Notes: a model not told the origin generated them from the sequence alone. Numbered from the stretch's first letter, positions 7,860 through 18,823 are shown. The stretch: 26,408 nt of DNA from Hawksworthiomyces lignivorus (GCA_002917075.1 NTMA01000167.1:1-26408), one strand, 5' to 3'. Program-made: numbers and translations.

Positions 7860-10262
7860 TTATTTGGCGACCGCCCGGGTGTCCTTGCCCCAGCGATCCA
7901 CTGGCGGATACCGCGCCATGCGCTCTAGGTCGTCCAGGTGCATGTGCGAGCGGATGTACCTAGAGAGTTGAGATTGTCAGCAGGGCCAAAAGATTTTCTC
8001 CTTTTTTTCGAATCTGGGCTGCGGCTACTCACTTTTCGCGCCCGTCGTCTTGCGGGTTGAAGTCCCAGCTGGTGAACTGGCCGACCCGGAGCGCCGGCCA
8101 CACCAGTAGCCGCTGCCGCTGCGACAGCCGCACCGCCTCCGTGATGCGGTCAAAGTCCCACCGCTGGGCAGCCTCGTCCTCGAATGCCGCCAGCACCTCG
8201 CTCACGGCCTGGTCCTGCGGCGACACAGCGGCAGCGGCGGCGACGTCGCCGTCGGCAGCGGTGATCTTACGCAGGCGCTTAGCCAGGTCGACGATCTCGT
8301 TCGGGTCGTCGCGCAGGTTGAATAGCTGAACTCCGTCGGACGGACAGATGACAAACTTCCAGGGTCCGCGGCGGATCATCATCAGCGGGCTGACCGTGCC
8401 CTCGCCCGTGTACTCGGCGATGGCCGTGTCGGGCCCGTCGGCAGAGCGGCCCTCCAGGTGCGGCAGCAGCGAGTGGCCGTCCATGGGCAGGTCCGGGTGC
8501 ACGGCGGCCCCGACGAGGTCGCACATGGTCGGCAGAATGTCGAGCGTGGACACGTTCTGCCCCACGCGGTGAGGCGCATACGCGCCGCGCGGGTCGTGGA
8601 TCAAAAAGGGCACGCGCACCGACGACTCAAAGTACGACATCTTGTACCACAAGCCGCGCTCGCCCAGCATGTCGCCGTGGTCGCCGCTGAAGATGACAAT
8701 GGTGTCGTCCGCTAGGTCGCAGTCGCGCAGGATGCCCAGCAGCCGGCCCAGGCAGTCGTCTACGTAGCTCACGGCGCCATAGTACGCCCGCCGCGCCCGC
8801 TTGACCTGCTCCGGCGTGAACTCCTTGTCCCACAGGTCGCACACCTTGAGCAGCCGCTTGCTGTGGGGGTCCTGCTCCTCCTTGGGAATGTTGACCTTGG
8901 GCAGCGCAATGTCAACGTCCTCGTACAGATCCCAGTACTTGCGGTGGATTGTGTACGGGTCATGGGGGTGAGTAAGAGAAACCTAATAAATTCCATCAGC
9001 CAATGCCCAGTGCCTGCCAGTGTTTCCTTTCCCTAGCTTGAACCTAGCCGCCAGAAAAGGCGCCCATGAAACAGAGAGGTTAGGAGAAATTAGGAGCCAA
9101 AAAATGGCTAAAGACACCCACAGAGCCGTCTCATTGAGAGGAGAGAGCATTTCATAATATGAACAAATGATTGTCATAGTAATAGTGGGGGGTATCCGGA
9201 TGGTGGGATTGCGAGCGTGCATAGCACACCGAGATCTACGAAAGAGGAGGGGATTACGTGGGCTTCCTACTGGACAGATAGCCGCAGCTTGGATCTTCAT
9301 CCTCGCACACTCCCTCTTTTCTTTCTCTTGTGTCTCTTCACCCACGCAGCCACCCTCCACCCCATGCTAGGCTGTCAAGGGAACAGAACTACTACTCCTT
9401 TTTGGGGTGATCGCGTGCTTGGGCGGGTCCTGGACTGCAGTAGGACGCCATTCGCCGGCGTCCAGGCGACGCTCATTTCGGCATCCATTGGCGCCTTGTC
9501 CAAGAGCCCACGAATTCAATTCAGGCTAAGCACCGAGGGGGGATGGTGCTCAATATAAAAGCAAGTAGAGACAGAATATCTCGTCCAAGCTCAAAAATAG
9601 ACAATGATCAAAAACAGACTTACCGTCAGGCAGAAAGGACGGCGCGTCTCTGGGTCGGCCCGGACATAGTCGTACAGGTACTGCTCGGAGCGGTACATGA
9701 CCTCGTTGTCGTAGTCGAGCTGGTTGCTGCGGACACAGACGCCCGCCTGCTCGATGGAGCTGGCGTTGTGGTACCACTCGAGGCGCGTCTCGGGCGCATC
9801 CCAGTCGACGACCCAGCCAAAGTCGCCGGGGTAGATGTCGCTGGTCAGGCGCGTCTCGTAGCCGTGGAGCTGGTCGCCCACAAAGTGCATCTTGCCCGCC
9901 AGCACGGTATGGTAGCCGTGCAGCCGCAGGTAGTGCGCATAGGTGGGAACATCACTGCCGATCTGGGCCGCGTTGTCGTAGGCGCCAATGCCCATCGGCA
10001 GGCGGCCGGTGATCATGCTCATGCGCGACGGCGCGCACAACGGAGACGGGCAGTAGGCCGAGTCAAACTGCACCGACTTGGCGGCGAGAGCATCCAGGTT
10101 TGGCGTCAGGATCTGCGATTCCGGGTTGTACATCTTAAGCTGTGGCGCTGCCAGCTGGTCCGCCATCACATAGAGAATGTTAGGCTGCTTGGCCGTTTTG
10201 GTGGCGCCGTTGGCCGGCGGGACGGCCGGGGACGCGGGAAGCGAGTTGAGATCCGGCGCCAT
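7860..10262 (-). CDS. Choline-sulfatase-type sulfatase (BetC-like)
   Basis: Three exons, 10262-9624, 8982-8033 and 7959-7860, give 562 residues. The introns are 641 nt and 73 nt. The frame is exact at both joins, producing FCLTVSLTHPHDPY across the first and GREKYIRSHM across the second. The enzyme should hydrolyse choline-O-sulfate to choline and sulfate, a fungal sulfur-storage and osmolyte route. NILYVMADQL at 28-37 holds a metal-binding Asp. PLCAPSR at 74-80 holds Cys76, the residue converted to formylglycine in this family. GKMHFVGDQLHGYE, DIYPGDFGW, HPHDPY (218-223) and FSGDHGDMLGE (Asp314/His315) are further family blocks. The DQLHG/DIYP blocks point to choline sulfatase rather than arylsulfatase. 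No signal peptide is seen, which fits a cytosolic enzyme. The C-terminal exon is easily missed because reading through exon 2 meets a stop within the donor site. Confidence 0.9.
8983..9623 (-). other. Unusually long (641 nt) intron of the sulfatase gene
   Basis: The donor is GTAAGT at 9623 and the acceptor is TTATTAG ending at 8983, with a CTGAT branch-like element about 13 nt upstream of the AG. All other introns in the window are 57-101 nt. It contains no frame with recognisable protein content on either strand. On the + strand it has a C/T-rich run (about 9305-9365) and a TATAAAA string near 9553. No clear terminal inverted repeat was found by eye. Confidence 0.75.
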
Positions 10263-12055
10263 TGTTGCTGGCTGTGAGGTGCTGCTGCTAGCTGTAGTAT
10301 CCTGTTTTTAATTTTTTGGCCCTGTATGTATGTTAGGTGAATATATGAAGCGCCTTCAAGAATATGTTCCGGCTTGTCTACTGTTCGAGAGGAGAACAAT
10401 AAGAGGCTGTCACGAAGACAGAATATAAAATCTTTTTTTTTTTTTGGTTGTGTATGAAGCTGATACACACGAACGAGAACAAGATGAATAAGGAAAGAAA
10501 TAAAAGAAGCAAAGAGAAAAAAAAAAGAAGAAGACGATAAGATAGGTGAGTGAAGCCTTCCAAAGACGATGAGTCCAAAAGAGGAAAATAGACTAATACG
10601 AAGCCCAAGAGAACCTCTTCAAAAGATCAAGACAGTAAGAAAGGACAGGTAAAGGAAATGAAGACCCAGAAACCAGACACAAGATAGTACAGATAGTTCT
10701 GAAGAACAGGTAGCAGAGAACACAATCCGATCCTCGCTCTTTTTTCACTAGACAGCAATAAGAATAGATGCCTCTCTCCCTTGATCAAGAGCCGAAATAA
10801 GATGTGTCTGTAGACGCGGAGAGCCACCAGAGAGTCATGCAGAGATCTCGCAATTCCCAGATCGTGTCTTGCACCACAAGTAATACCAAGCACGCAAGAG
10901 CACGAGCACGCAATTGTTCTTTGTTAGTAGCAGAAAATAGTAGGTTTTTGTACAAGTCCCGAACCGTTGCGATGGTGCAATCGACACTAAATAATAAGAA
11001 AGAGGAAAAATCAAAAAATTAAATCTGGGGGGGAGAGCAAAAAGGCGAGCAGAGAAGTGGAAGGCGGAAAAGAATTTATATAATCAGGGTCCACCCATTT
11101 CCAGCGCTTCTGGATGTAACGGATCGCACGCTAATTGGCCTATTATGCGGTTAGCTTCAGCGAGTCTAAGGCTTAGAAGGATTGCCGACTGTTGTAGTGT
11201 GGCGGATGCCCTTATCTGCGCTATCGGAAGGCGAGACCCAGCAGGCAGAGGATGGAAAAGGAAAGAACACTTACTGTGTAATTACCCAAAATGGACTCGG
11301 TCAAGACAGGTGAAAAAGACAGCTGGAACTTCGTGGGGGAGGAAGGCACGCGACTCATGTTCATTCCTTCTGGAGAAGGAATTGCTCTGAGCATACGCTC
11401 GCACGCATATCTAAGGGATTTTTCTTCTTTCTGGCGGTGAGAACTCTGCAAAAGGAGGACATGACTCGAAGACAAGACGGCAAGTGCGATAGGGCAAGTG
11501 CGCCTAGACCAATCCAGGAAAGAGTAGCCGGCAATGAACGGCTTGCTGCTTCCTGCACAGACGGGACTCTATCTACGACTACTCACGATAGCACACGTAC
11601 ACCCACAAAAATTCGGGCGAACTAGCTGAAGGCGCGAAGGGAAGATAGTCGCCGATTAGCCTCTCGAAAATTGCATGTGACGTCCGTGGCAAACCGGCCA
11701 GATAAGCGGGAATTCATTTCGTCCTTGATAAAAACAGACGGCTGGGCTGCTTGGCATTGACAGGCAGCCAAGATAGCAAGACAGGCCTTCTCTCGACGAG
11801 TTTATTAGTATTATATTAGGTAAAGCGAACTTATGAAACCCGGATGTGACAAAGAGAAAACTGAGAATACAACAATGAATGGCCCTTCCAAAAAACCGCG
11901 CGTGGGAGTGCAATGCAACAGAGACGAGGGGGAAAAAAAAATTACATGATTTGTATAAAAAGATCGACGGGGAGAAAACCCGACAAGACGGCGTCTATTC
12001 GAGTCATGTGGCTCCTCCTCCTCCACACCCTCATTCGGTCTGGCGCACCAGACCC
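10263..12055. other. Gene-free region upstream of the sulfatase gene
   Basis: About 1.8 kb with the sulfatase promoter on one side and the 3' end of the MPDU1-type gene on the other, both - strand. The first 350 nt are A/G-rich on + (C/T-rich on the coding strand of the sulfatase) and include a 13-nt T run at 10433-10445, as in fungal leaders. TTTATATAA occurs at 11075-11083 and a CRE-like TGACGTCC at 11678-11685. I looked for a CYS3/MetR-type sulfur element and saw no clear full match. Frames of up to about 90 codons show no protein character. Confidence 0.55.
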
Positions 12056-12930
12056 CTACTGCTTCTTGGTTGCCGGCTTCTTTGCCGGGGCGTTCCAGTA
12101 GTAGATCATCTGCGCGGCGAGGACGGCGTTCAGCACAAAGCCGGCCACGAAGCCGTAGAGGATCAGCTTGTCGTCGACTTCCTGGAGCGTGGTGAAAATG
12201 CGAGACAGCGAGCCGAAAAGATAATTGAACACCTATATTTGCTTTGCGTCAGAATTACAGCGGACTTATAAGGACAGGAAACAAAGCAAAAGGGCGAAGA
12301 AAAAGACAAAGGACAAAAGAAAAAAGAACTCACGGTAAAGGCGCTCAGCTGCCCCGTGCCGCCCTCCTGCCAGATGGCGAGGATCTGCGGCACCTTGCTC
12401 GCGACGCCGAGCGTGCCGGCGCCAGCCTGCAGGTAGCCCAGCAGGGCGGCGCTGATGATGGACTCGGTAAACAGCGCGGCGGCGGCGACGGCCAGCACGG
12501 CGGCCAGCACGGCGGCGAGGCCTGCGCGGCCGCCGTAGTTGAGCACCAGCAGCGTGATGACGACGTTCTGGGCCAGGATAAAGGCGGTCTCGCCGTACGT
12601 GCTAAAGGGGAAGCCGTTGCGCACGTTGTACGCCAGCGACACCAGGTAGCTCGTCGTCTCCAGCAGGTACGACAGGAAGCTAACGCCGGCCGACGACTGC
12701 GACCGCACCAGGTTGAGGATCTGCGGCACCTTGACCACCGCCGACGCCGCCACGATACCTACGCCCAACCCCTTGGACACGGCCAGCTTGATGCACTCCG
12801 TGTTGGTCTCGTCCACGTCCAGCACCAGCGCCTGGTAGCACGTCTCGCCGATCAGGCCCTCGCCCAGGTCCCGGAGGGGGCCCGGCAGGTTGTGCGTGAT
12901 CGGCTGGATTATAGAGCGGATGACGTCCAT
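12056..12930 (-). CDS. Mannose-P-dolichol utilization defect 1 (MPDU1/Lec35-type) PQ-loop protein
   Basis: Two exons, 12930-12334 and 12232-12056, with a 101-nt intron (GTGAGT to ATATAG), give 257 residues, close to the 247 of human MPDU1. The two PQ-loops are KVPQILNLVRSQSSAGVS at about 67-84 and SKVPQILAIWQEGGTGQLSA at about 179-197, each followed by hydrophobic helices. The second exon supplies the conserved end FNYLFGSLSRIFTTLQEVDD, LILYGFVAGF and the last helix, then a Lys-rich tail. The family acts in the ER membrane and is needed for use of dolichol-linked mannose and glucose in N-glycan and GPI synthesis. Seven helices are expected and the hydrophobic blocks fit. A frame that reads through the donor into the intron gives a false C terminus, so the splice matters. 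Confidence in family is high. Confidence 0.92.
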
Positions 12931-15900
12931 TTTCGTAGGGTTGGCTCTGGGGCGCGACGTTCGATTTTTGAGGGGTTGTTTTGTTTCGGGTGTTCTTCCT
13001 CGTACAACCGTTACTTAATAGTCGTGATATTGGTAGTCGTGGACCGGAGCAGGTTGACAGCGGGTAAAAAAGGGCAACCGTTGGCGAGCGGGATGGCCTG
13101 CGCTGCCAGTCGCGGTCTTAAGAGCCACGAACGCACAATCGCGTCGTGTTCTCATTCCTTAGTCCCACATGTGAAAGCGGGTCACTCGTGATTTGTCACG
13201 TGTAGAATATGAACAAATCTACTGGGCACGGCCAACTGGTGTGAGAACGTTGACCCAAAGCAGCTGGCAAAGGCTGTCTGTGCTCTCTTTTCGTATGTCG
13301 TGCTTCTCTTGGCACCTTCGAACAGCGGCTTATTACATGGATGCCTAGTTTTCGAACAACTTGAAGCATTGAGAGCTGTGCGGATTGACCAACCACCAGG
13401 ACAGAGAGCCAGCGCGCAGCATCAGGCTTAAAAGTGCAAGAAGTCACGACGTCGTATTGCTCAATATTGCGAACAGCCCTCTGCGCGATTGAGAGCATCC
13501 GCAGCGCTGCCGATCAGTCAAGGTAGGCTGCAGCTGTGTAGTACGTGCATGTCGAGGCTCTTGCATACTGTTTTTGTATTTGCACAGTGCGACGGATTGA
13601 CTCTCATAAGACAATTCGCCATGGCTATCTAGCGTTGGTACCGCAGATGCTCGTGCTCGTACCTTGCGCAGTTTATATCCTGCTTTTCTGAAACCCCTGG
13701 CTGTTTGATAGCGACCGGCGCCAGAGGAACATGGCACTCTGCTGTGTACGCTCATCCTGCATCGATTTGGAGAGGCTGCTCCGTACACAGGCTGATAACC
13801 CGCATGCATAATCCTCGTGCAGACTTGCTGTTTAAATTACGAGGCAGAGGACGAATATTTCCTGTTATGGCGTGCTTTCGTAAACGGAGGTCCGGGTGCC
13901 CGTTTTCCACACCTTGCGATCTGAGCCAGATGCATCTTCTTCGATTGGGCAAGATGCACCTCTGATAAAGCAAAATCAGTAGCTCTTCATTCACTGCCTC
14001 ATATTATGCTTTGGCATCCCAATGTTTTCTTTTGCTGCTTTGCAAAGTGCAGATTGCATACGAGTTAATTTATGTACGACGGGATGTTCATATCTTCCCA
14101 CCACAAACGAAACACAGCGTTCCCTGCTTTTTTACCTCTGTACCTTGGTAAAGGGCTGAGTAAAGTATTTTCACTATCAAGCCGTGTCAAATTTTGGTTT
14201 TTTTATCCTCTTGTCCCTTTGTTTGTTGTCTCCTGAAGACCCAGCAAATCGGTGTTCCGCCCATGCGACCATTTGCTAAGCTGTGCAATATCAAATTTAG
14301 AAAGCTTGAATACCGGACTGCAGAAAAGACCTTGTGCTTGCACACCCTCTGACTGACGAGTTGGGACGATAAGCCCTTGCAATTGAATAGAGAACAGATG
14401 CTGAAGACCGATCTTTCATCATTTTGTACCACGTCTTTCAGCTTCTAGAGCCTGTTCTCTCCACAACCCCCCTTTCTTGTAATCTGCCGCTGATCGACGT
14501 TCCAGCAAGAGGTGGAAAGCTGGCGGGTCATCCTTAGAAAACAAGAATAAAACGTGCGAGAGGGACGGCACAAGCTGTTTAACCGTGGCAGTCTGACCAA
14601 GGAAGTGAGCGGCGAGAAACCAATAATAGTTCAAGGAGCTGTTATCCCTTGCTGGAGCAGAAACAGAGTCTTTCGATTCGCCTATCAACATGATAAAATA
14701 AATGTTCCAACGAATGTATTTGCATACGCATTTCTCTCCGGAACGCCGATGCGCATGAGTACGCGTGCCTACCTGCGAGTATGCCCTTGTCCAACGGCGA
14801 TCTTCTTTTGCTGTGCTAGAACAGGCACCGCATGCTGCTCTCCCGCCAGCCCGGAAGAGGCCAAGACAGCCTTGCTCTGTCCGTTCAAGACATCGTTTCT
14901 TTCTTGGCAATAACATCAGAGAATCTAGTACCGGACAAAACAGCGCCAGGTCATTGTAATTCGGAGACACTCTTTGAGCTCTAGACAACATGTAAAATAC
15001 TTGGAGATGGGATGTGGGAATCCAGGCAATGCATGTTCCCGTACCGTGCGGCAGCAAGGATATTGCTGGATCCATCTTTTTGCGAGTGTTGATATCCCGA
15101 TCAACGTCACTCCACAGTCCGCGCATGTATCCTTTCTGTGTGTACTACTGTATTTCTCAAACCGATTTTGCCAACAGGAAAACAGCCTTGCATCTTCGAT
15201 ACCTTTCTCGTTTGCCCATGTGTTTTACCCAGACAGTTGTGCTTCTCATGCACACATCCTTCTGGCCCTCGTTCTCTCCGTTCCAGACTCGCCACTTTTT
15301 GTCTTTTGGCAAATACGCAGAGGACTCGTCTCTGGGCGTCCGTTCGTTTTCTGTTCTGTTTTATTCTTTTCGGTATTTTCTTGACCTAAAACCCCTGCAA
15401 CTCGTTCGTTTTTCTTTCTTCTTGCTCCCTGTTCGTACTGTTGTGCGACCGTGTATGTTGGAATCTGTTAGCCGTGACGGCTCGATCGGCTTGATCAAAC
15501 ACGCCTCTCGTTCCCTCTTTTGTTTTTCTTTCGTCTATCTTGATTCTTGTTGTTTCAATATCTATTTGGCACACCGCACAGGAATACTCTCAAACTACTC
15601 GGTCTAAGCCACGAATTCTCGAACAAAAGTCGAAGCCGTTCCTACTACTCGTTGACATATAGTATCCTTCTGGAGCAGAACGAGGTGGACGTAAGACAAA
15701 AACGGATACACAAGCAAATTTACAAGCACAAGACATTGCGGTTGTTTGATATAAAGCAGTTGGCTATCCAAGAGAAGCCAATTGGTAGTGGTTTTTGTCG
15801 ACAGGGACTCTGAAAAGGGCCAATTGCTACCTCTGCTGCAAACTACTGAAACTTTTTATTGTTTCTTTTCTCTGGGCAAGACATGAACATAGACGACCCT

Positions 15901-15963
15901 GAATAAATCGGCTACCACAGACATTCCCTATCTCTCTCTTCTCTTTTTTTTTATATTTAAACC
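12931..15963. other. 3-kb divergent intergenic region
   Basis: This region separates the starts of the MPDU1-type gene (-) and the acyltransferase gene (+), so it must hold both promoters. It is visibly less GC-rich than the flanking exons. The leader of the acyltransferase is C/T-rich (about 15160-15420) and ends in a T run and TATTTAAACC just before the ATG. The longest open frame is 14419-15126 on the - strand (235 codons); it has mixed third-position bases and no recognisable domain, so it is treated as a question, not a gene. No tRNA, repeat family or transposon remnant was recognised. Confidence 0.55.
13166..13202. promoter_or_regulatory. Paired E-box-like palindromes upstream of MPDU1-type gene
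   Basis: CACATGTG at 13166-13173 and CACGTG at 13197-13202 lie about 235-275 nt upstream of the MPDU1-type start codon. CACGTG is the core site of fungal bHLH factors (Cbf1/Pho4/SREBP-like). Two such palindromes 23 nt apart are suggestive, but each is short and may occur by chance. Confidence 0.3.
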
Positions 15964-17622
15964 ATGGCTGGGCTCCGCAAGGTGTGGAATCCCGCCTTGG
16001 CAATCAGCCTGCTGCGGGCGCTGCTCCCGAGCTTCGTCGCCGATGCCGTCTGGCCCGAGCACCGGCCGGTGTGGAAAATCCACCCGACGTCGTACTTGGA
16101 CGGCCTGCGGGGCATCGCGTCGTTTATCGTCTTCTTCTGCCACTACACGGAGCTGCGGCACGGCTACTTTGTGCCGGCGTACGGGCTCAACGACGAGCAG
16201 ACGAGCCCGTCGGCATGGATCCAGCTGCCGTACCTGCGCCTGGTCTACTCGGGGCGGCCCATGGTGCACATCTTTTTTGTCATCTCGGGCTTCGTGCTGG
16301 CGTACAAGCCGCTGCGGCTGCTGCACGCGCGCCAGCCGGCGCGGTGCTACGCGGCGCTTGCTTCGTCGACCTTCCGGCGGCCGCTGCGCCTGTTTCTGCC
16401 GTGCGCGGCGTCGACTCTGGGCATCGCCGCGCTGGTGCAGGCGGGCCAGCTGTACTCGCCGCAGCCGACGGTGGCGGCGCAGCTGCGCGACTGGATGGGC
16501 GTCTTCTTTAGCAGCATCACTTGGCCGTGGGAGTGGGACCGCGACCTGCGACCGGCCTACGACATCCACCTGTGGACGATCCCGATCGAGTTCGCCCACT
16601 CGATGCTGCTGTTCCTGGCGCTGCTGGCGCTGTCGCGCCTGCGCACGCGCCTGCGCCAGGCCGCCAACGCGCTGCTCGTGCTCTACTGCGTCTGCGCCGG
16701 CAAGTGGGCCGCCTTTGAGTTCCTCGCCGGCCTGTTTCTCGCCGAGCTGCACGTGCTCAAGGCGGCGCGCCAGGCGCGCCTCCAGGACGATACCACGGAT
16801 GGTGGCGACATGGGCCTGAGCCTGGGCTCCTCGGGCCTGAGCATCGGCTCCGGCCTCGGCCTCGGCCTGGGCAAGGGCATGCTGCTGGCGGGAGGCGGCG
16901 CTAGCGGCGGCGGCAGCGGGTGGGTGCTGCGCCTGCCGGGCACCATGGTGCGGCGGGTGGTCGCGGCGGCGGCGGCGGGGGGCCGTCCGCGGACGCCGCT
17001 GCTGCTGCGGGGCGCGCTGCACGGCGGGCTGCTGCTGGCGGCGCTGTTCGTGGGCGGGTGGCCCAACAGCGACGCCGACAAGACGCCCGGCATCCGCTAC
17101 CTGCTGGCCAAGACGCCGTCGTCGTTCCGCGAGGGCGACCAGATGCCGCAGAAGTTCTGGTTCGGCGTCGCCGCCGTCTGCGTCGTCTGGTCGTGCGGCG
17201 AGCTGCGCGCCGCCCGCCGCCTCTTCGAGGGCGCCGTCGCCCAGTACGCCGGCCGCATCAGCTATGCCATCTACATCGTCCACGGGCCCGGCCTCGACTA
17301 CTTCCAGGACCTCGTCCTCGGCTGGCCCGCCGAGCCCGCCCGCGGCACCCCCGGCGCCGACGACTACGCCCCCGCCTTCGCCGGCAAGGGCCTCAAGGGC
17401 ATGATCGGCGTCGCCACCCCGGCCCAGCGCGTCATGACCTGGTTCGTCGGCCTGCTCGTCCTCGGCCCCATCGTCGTCTGGATCGCCGACCTCTTCTGGC
17501 GCTTCGTCGACGCGCCCATCGTCACCTTTGGCCGCACCGTCGAGATGGCGTGCATCCAGGACGACCGGCCGCTCGAGGAGGCCAAGGAGCGTAACCGCGA
17601 CGGGTATGCACTGCTTGGCTGA
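15964..17622 (+). CDS. Acyltransferase-3 family membrane protein (OafA/YrhL-like)
   Basis: A single exon of 552 residues starts at an ATG in good context (ACCATGG). The N-terminal block YLDGLRGIASFIVFFCHY at about 43-60 carries the conserved DGLRG and the His of the acyltransferase-3 family. RPMVHIFFVISGFVL at about 98-112 is the second hallmark. YDIHLWTIPIEF and GRISYAIYIVHGPG match later family motifs. About ten hydrophobic segments are visible, consistent with a multi-pass membrane enzyme moving acyl groups onto sugars, lipids or small molecules. The substrate cannot be inferred. Residues about 280-320 form a Gly/Ser/Leu-rich, repeat-like insertion in a loop. The gene has no introns, and its strong GC bias opens a long antisense frame. 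It stands alone, with no neighbouring polyketide, terpene or other biosynthetic gene. Confidence 0.87.
   Translation: MAGLRKVWNPALAISLLRALLPSFVADAVWPEHRPVWKIHPTSYLDGLRGIASFIVFFCHYTELRHGYFVPAYGLNDEQTSPSAWIQLPYLRLVYSGRPMVHIFFVISGFVLAYKPLRLLHARQPARCYAALASSTFRRPLRLFLPCAASTLGIAALVQAGQLYSPQPTVAAQLRDWMGVFFSSITWPWEWDRDLRPAYDIHLWTIPIEFAHSMLLFLALLALSRLRTRLRQAANALLVLYCVCAGKWAAFEFLAGLFLAELHVLKAARQARLQDDTTDGGDMGLSLGSSGLSIGSGLGLGLGKGMLLAGGGASGGGSGWVLRLPGTMVRRVVAAAAAGGRPRTPLLLRGALHGGLLLAALFVGGWPNSDADKTPGIRYLLAKTPSSFREGDQMPQKFWFGVAAVCVVWSCGELRAARRLFEGAVAQYAGRISYAIYIVHGPGLDYFQDLVLGWPAEPARGTPGADDYAPAFAGKGLKGMIGVATPAQRVMTWFVGLLVLGPIVVWIADLFWRFVDAPIVTFGRTVEMACIQDDRPLEEAKERNRDGYALLG
16801..16920 (+). repeat. Gly/Ser/Leu-rich low-complexity insert in acyltransferase
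   Basis: Residues about 280-319 are built from GLSLGSSGLS, IGSGLGLGLGKG and GGGASGGGSG-type segments. At DNA level these are GGC, CTG, CTC and AGC codons repeated imperfectly. It lies between two membrane segments and is probably a length-variable loop. Confidence 0.7.
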
Positions 17623-18077
17623 GCCGAGACAGCTGAGGCGGTGCTGCTTCATGAACATGCCCAATTTGGGTAAACAAGGGTTCTTGCTGAGCAAGCATAG
17701 TGTTAATCAGGAGCGAAAAAGGAGCCTAGAGCACATAACATATTCAAATATTTTCAGGAAAGGAAAATGGTAGATCAGTGAGATCAAGGTTCTGGAGTTT
17801 AAACGGATTGTTAAATTTTCAAGGTTTGAACTGCTTTCATAAATGTGTGTATAGATAGAGACCCGCCTCTATTGAATAGAACAACCACGAAACATAATGC
17901 CCATGTAGGGAAAAGAATGCAAAACGTCGACAGATATGTGAACACCGACAGGAAATCGAAATCATCACCAGCATCTGAAACACTGTCAAGTCATCAAGAC
18001 ACATCAACTCACCAATACTTTTAGTCACGAAAATCAGGGAATGAAGAAAGAAAATAACTCATCTTCGCATCTCTCAT
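17623..18077. other. Spacer between convergent acyltransferase and GFA genes
   Basis: About 455 AT-rich nt hold the 3' ends of two converging genes. No coding signal, RNA gene or clear hairpin was seen, and no canonical AATAAA is obvious close to either stop. Confidence 0.55.
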
Positions 18078-18823
18078 TCAACCGCACAGCGCGGAAGCAC
18101 CGTCTGCGACTTTGCGCGGTTGGCCCGGCTCTACCAAATCTCCGCCGCTGCCCTGGAGTATGTCTGGCTGGTCTAGATCCTCTTGGCTGGATCCATACTC
18201 GGTGTAGTCGGCCTCCTCGGAGTGCGATTCGCAGCCCTCTGGGATGGGTACCATGGCGGTCTTGGTCCAGATGTGGATGGCCTTTCCCCAGTCGAGGCCG
18301 CCTAAGCAGCCCCCTTTGACCGAGACGACATTCCTGCCCTGAAAAGGTTGAGTTAGACAACAAGTTCAATGATTTTGAATAATCTCGAGCAGAAGGCAAA
18401 ATAAAGGCAGAAGAAGATTTGCTGCGCGTCAATCTTACTGGTGTGGTGTGGAACATGCGCGTGCCGCATATCTTGCAGAAGTAGCTGGGAGAAGGTCAGA
18501 ATCCATGGAACCTAACAAGATCAGTAAACTAGGCATCTTACCAGTAGAGCGTGTGGCCAGACGTAGTTGGACGGCTTCTACAGCATTAGCAGAGAACAAG
18601 GTATAACCCTGTGGAAAGCGGTTGCATATGGGCGCGGAAATGCCTACGTGTAGCAGCTGAGTGCGCCAGCGTCTGGCAAGCTAAACCGCGGAAATATGGC
18701 GCTGGCGCCAAATGCCGAGCCCGTCTGCCGGCGGCAGTCGATGCAGTGGCAGATGTAAAGGGCAAGGGGTTTCTCGGTTGGCGTCAAAAAGACGACAGAG
18801 CCGCACTGACAGCGAGCCTCCAT
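18078..18823 (-). CDS. GFA/CENP-V-type zinc-binding protein
   Basis: Four exons, 18823-18648, 18577-18542, 18484-18439 and 18338-18078, give 172 residues. The introns are 70, 57 and 100 nt and the joins keep frame. The protein has the glutathione-dependent formaldehyde-activating (GFA) fold signature: CQCG at 5-8, CHCIDCRRQTGSAFG at 25-39, and FCKICGTRMF at 73-82. These carry the paired Cys residues that bind zinc (Cys5, 7, 25, 27, 30, 74, 77). The family is named for an enzyme proposed to help glutathione react with formaldehyde, but most fungal members are untested. A short polar tail follows the domain. The start MEARCQC was chosen because it sits at the usual distance before the first zinc pair; the frame is open further upstream but without family similarity. 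The first donor (GTAGGC) is weaker than usual and exon 2 is only 36 nt, so automated models may miss it. Confidence 0.85.

Noticed and set aside
7860..17622. Possible metabolic gene cluster containing the sulfatase, PQ-loop gene and acyltransferase
   Set aside because: There is no backbone enzyme, transporter or pathway regulator, spacing is wide, and the genes belong to unrelated processes.
15928..17694. A 588-codon open frame antisense to the acyltransferase gene
   Set aside because: It mirrors a very GC-rich exon. Strong third-position GC on the sense strand removes stops from the opposite frame. The product is Arg/Ala/Gln-rich with no domain, while the sense product has clear family motifs.
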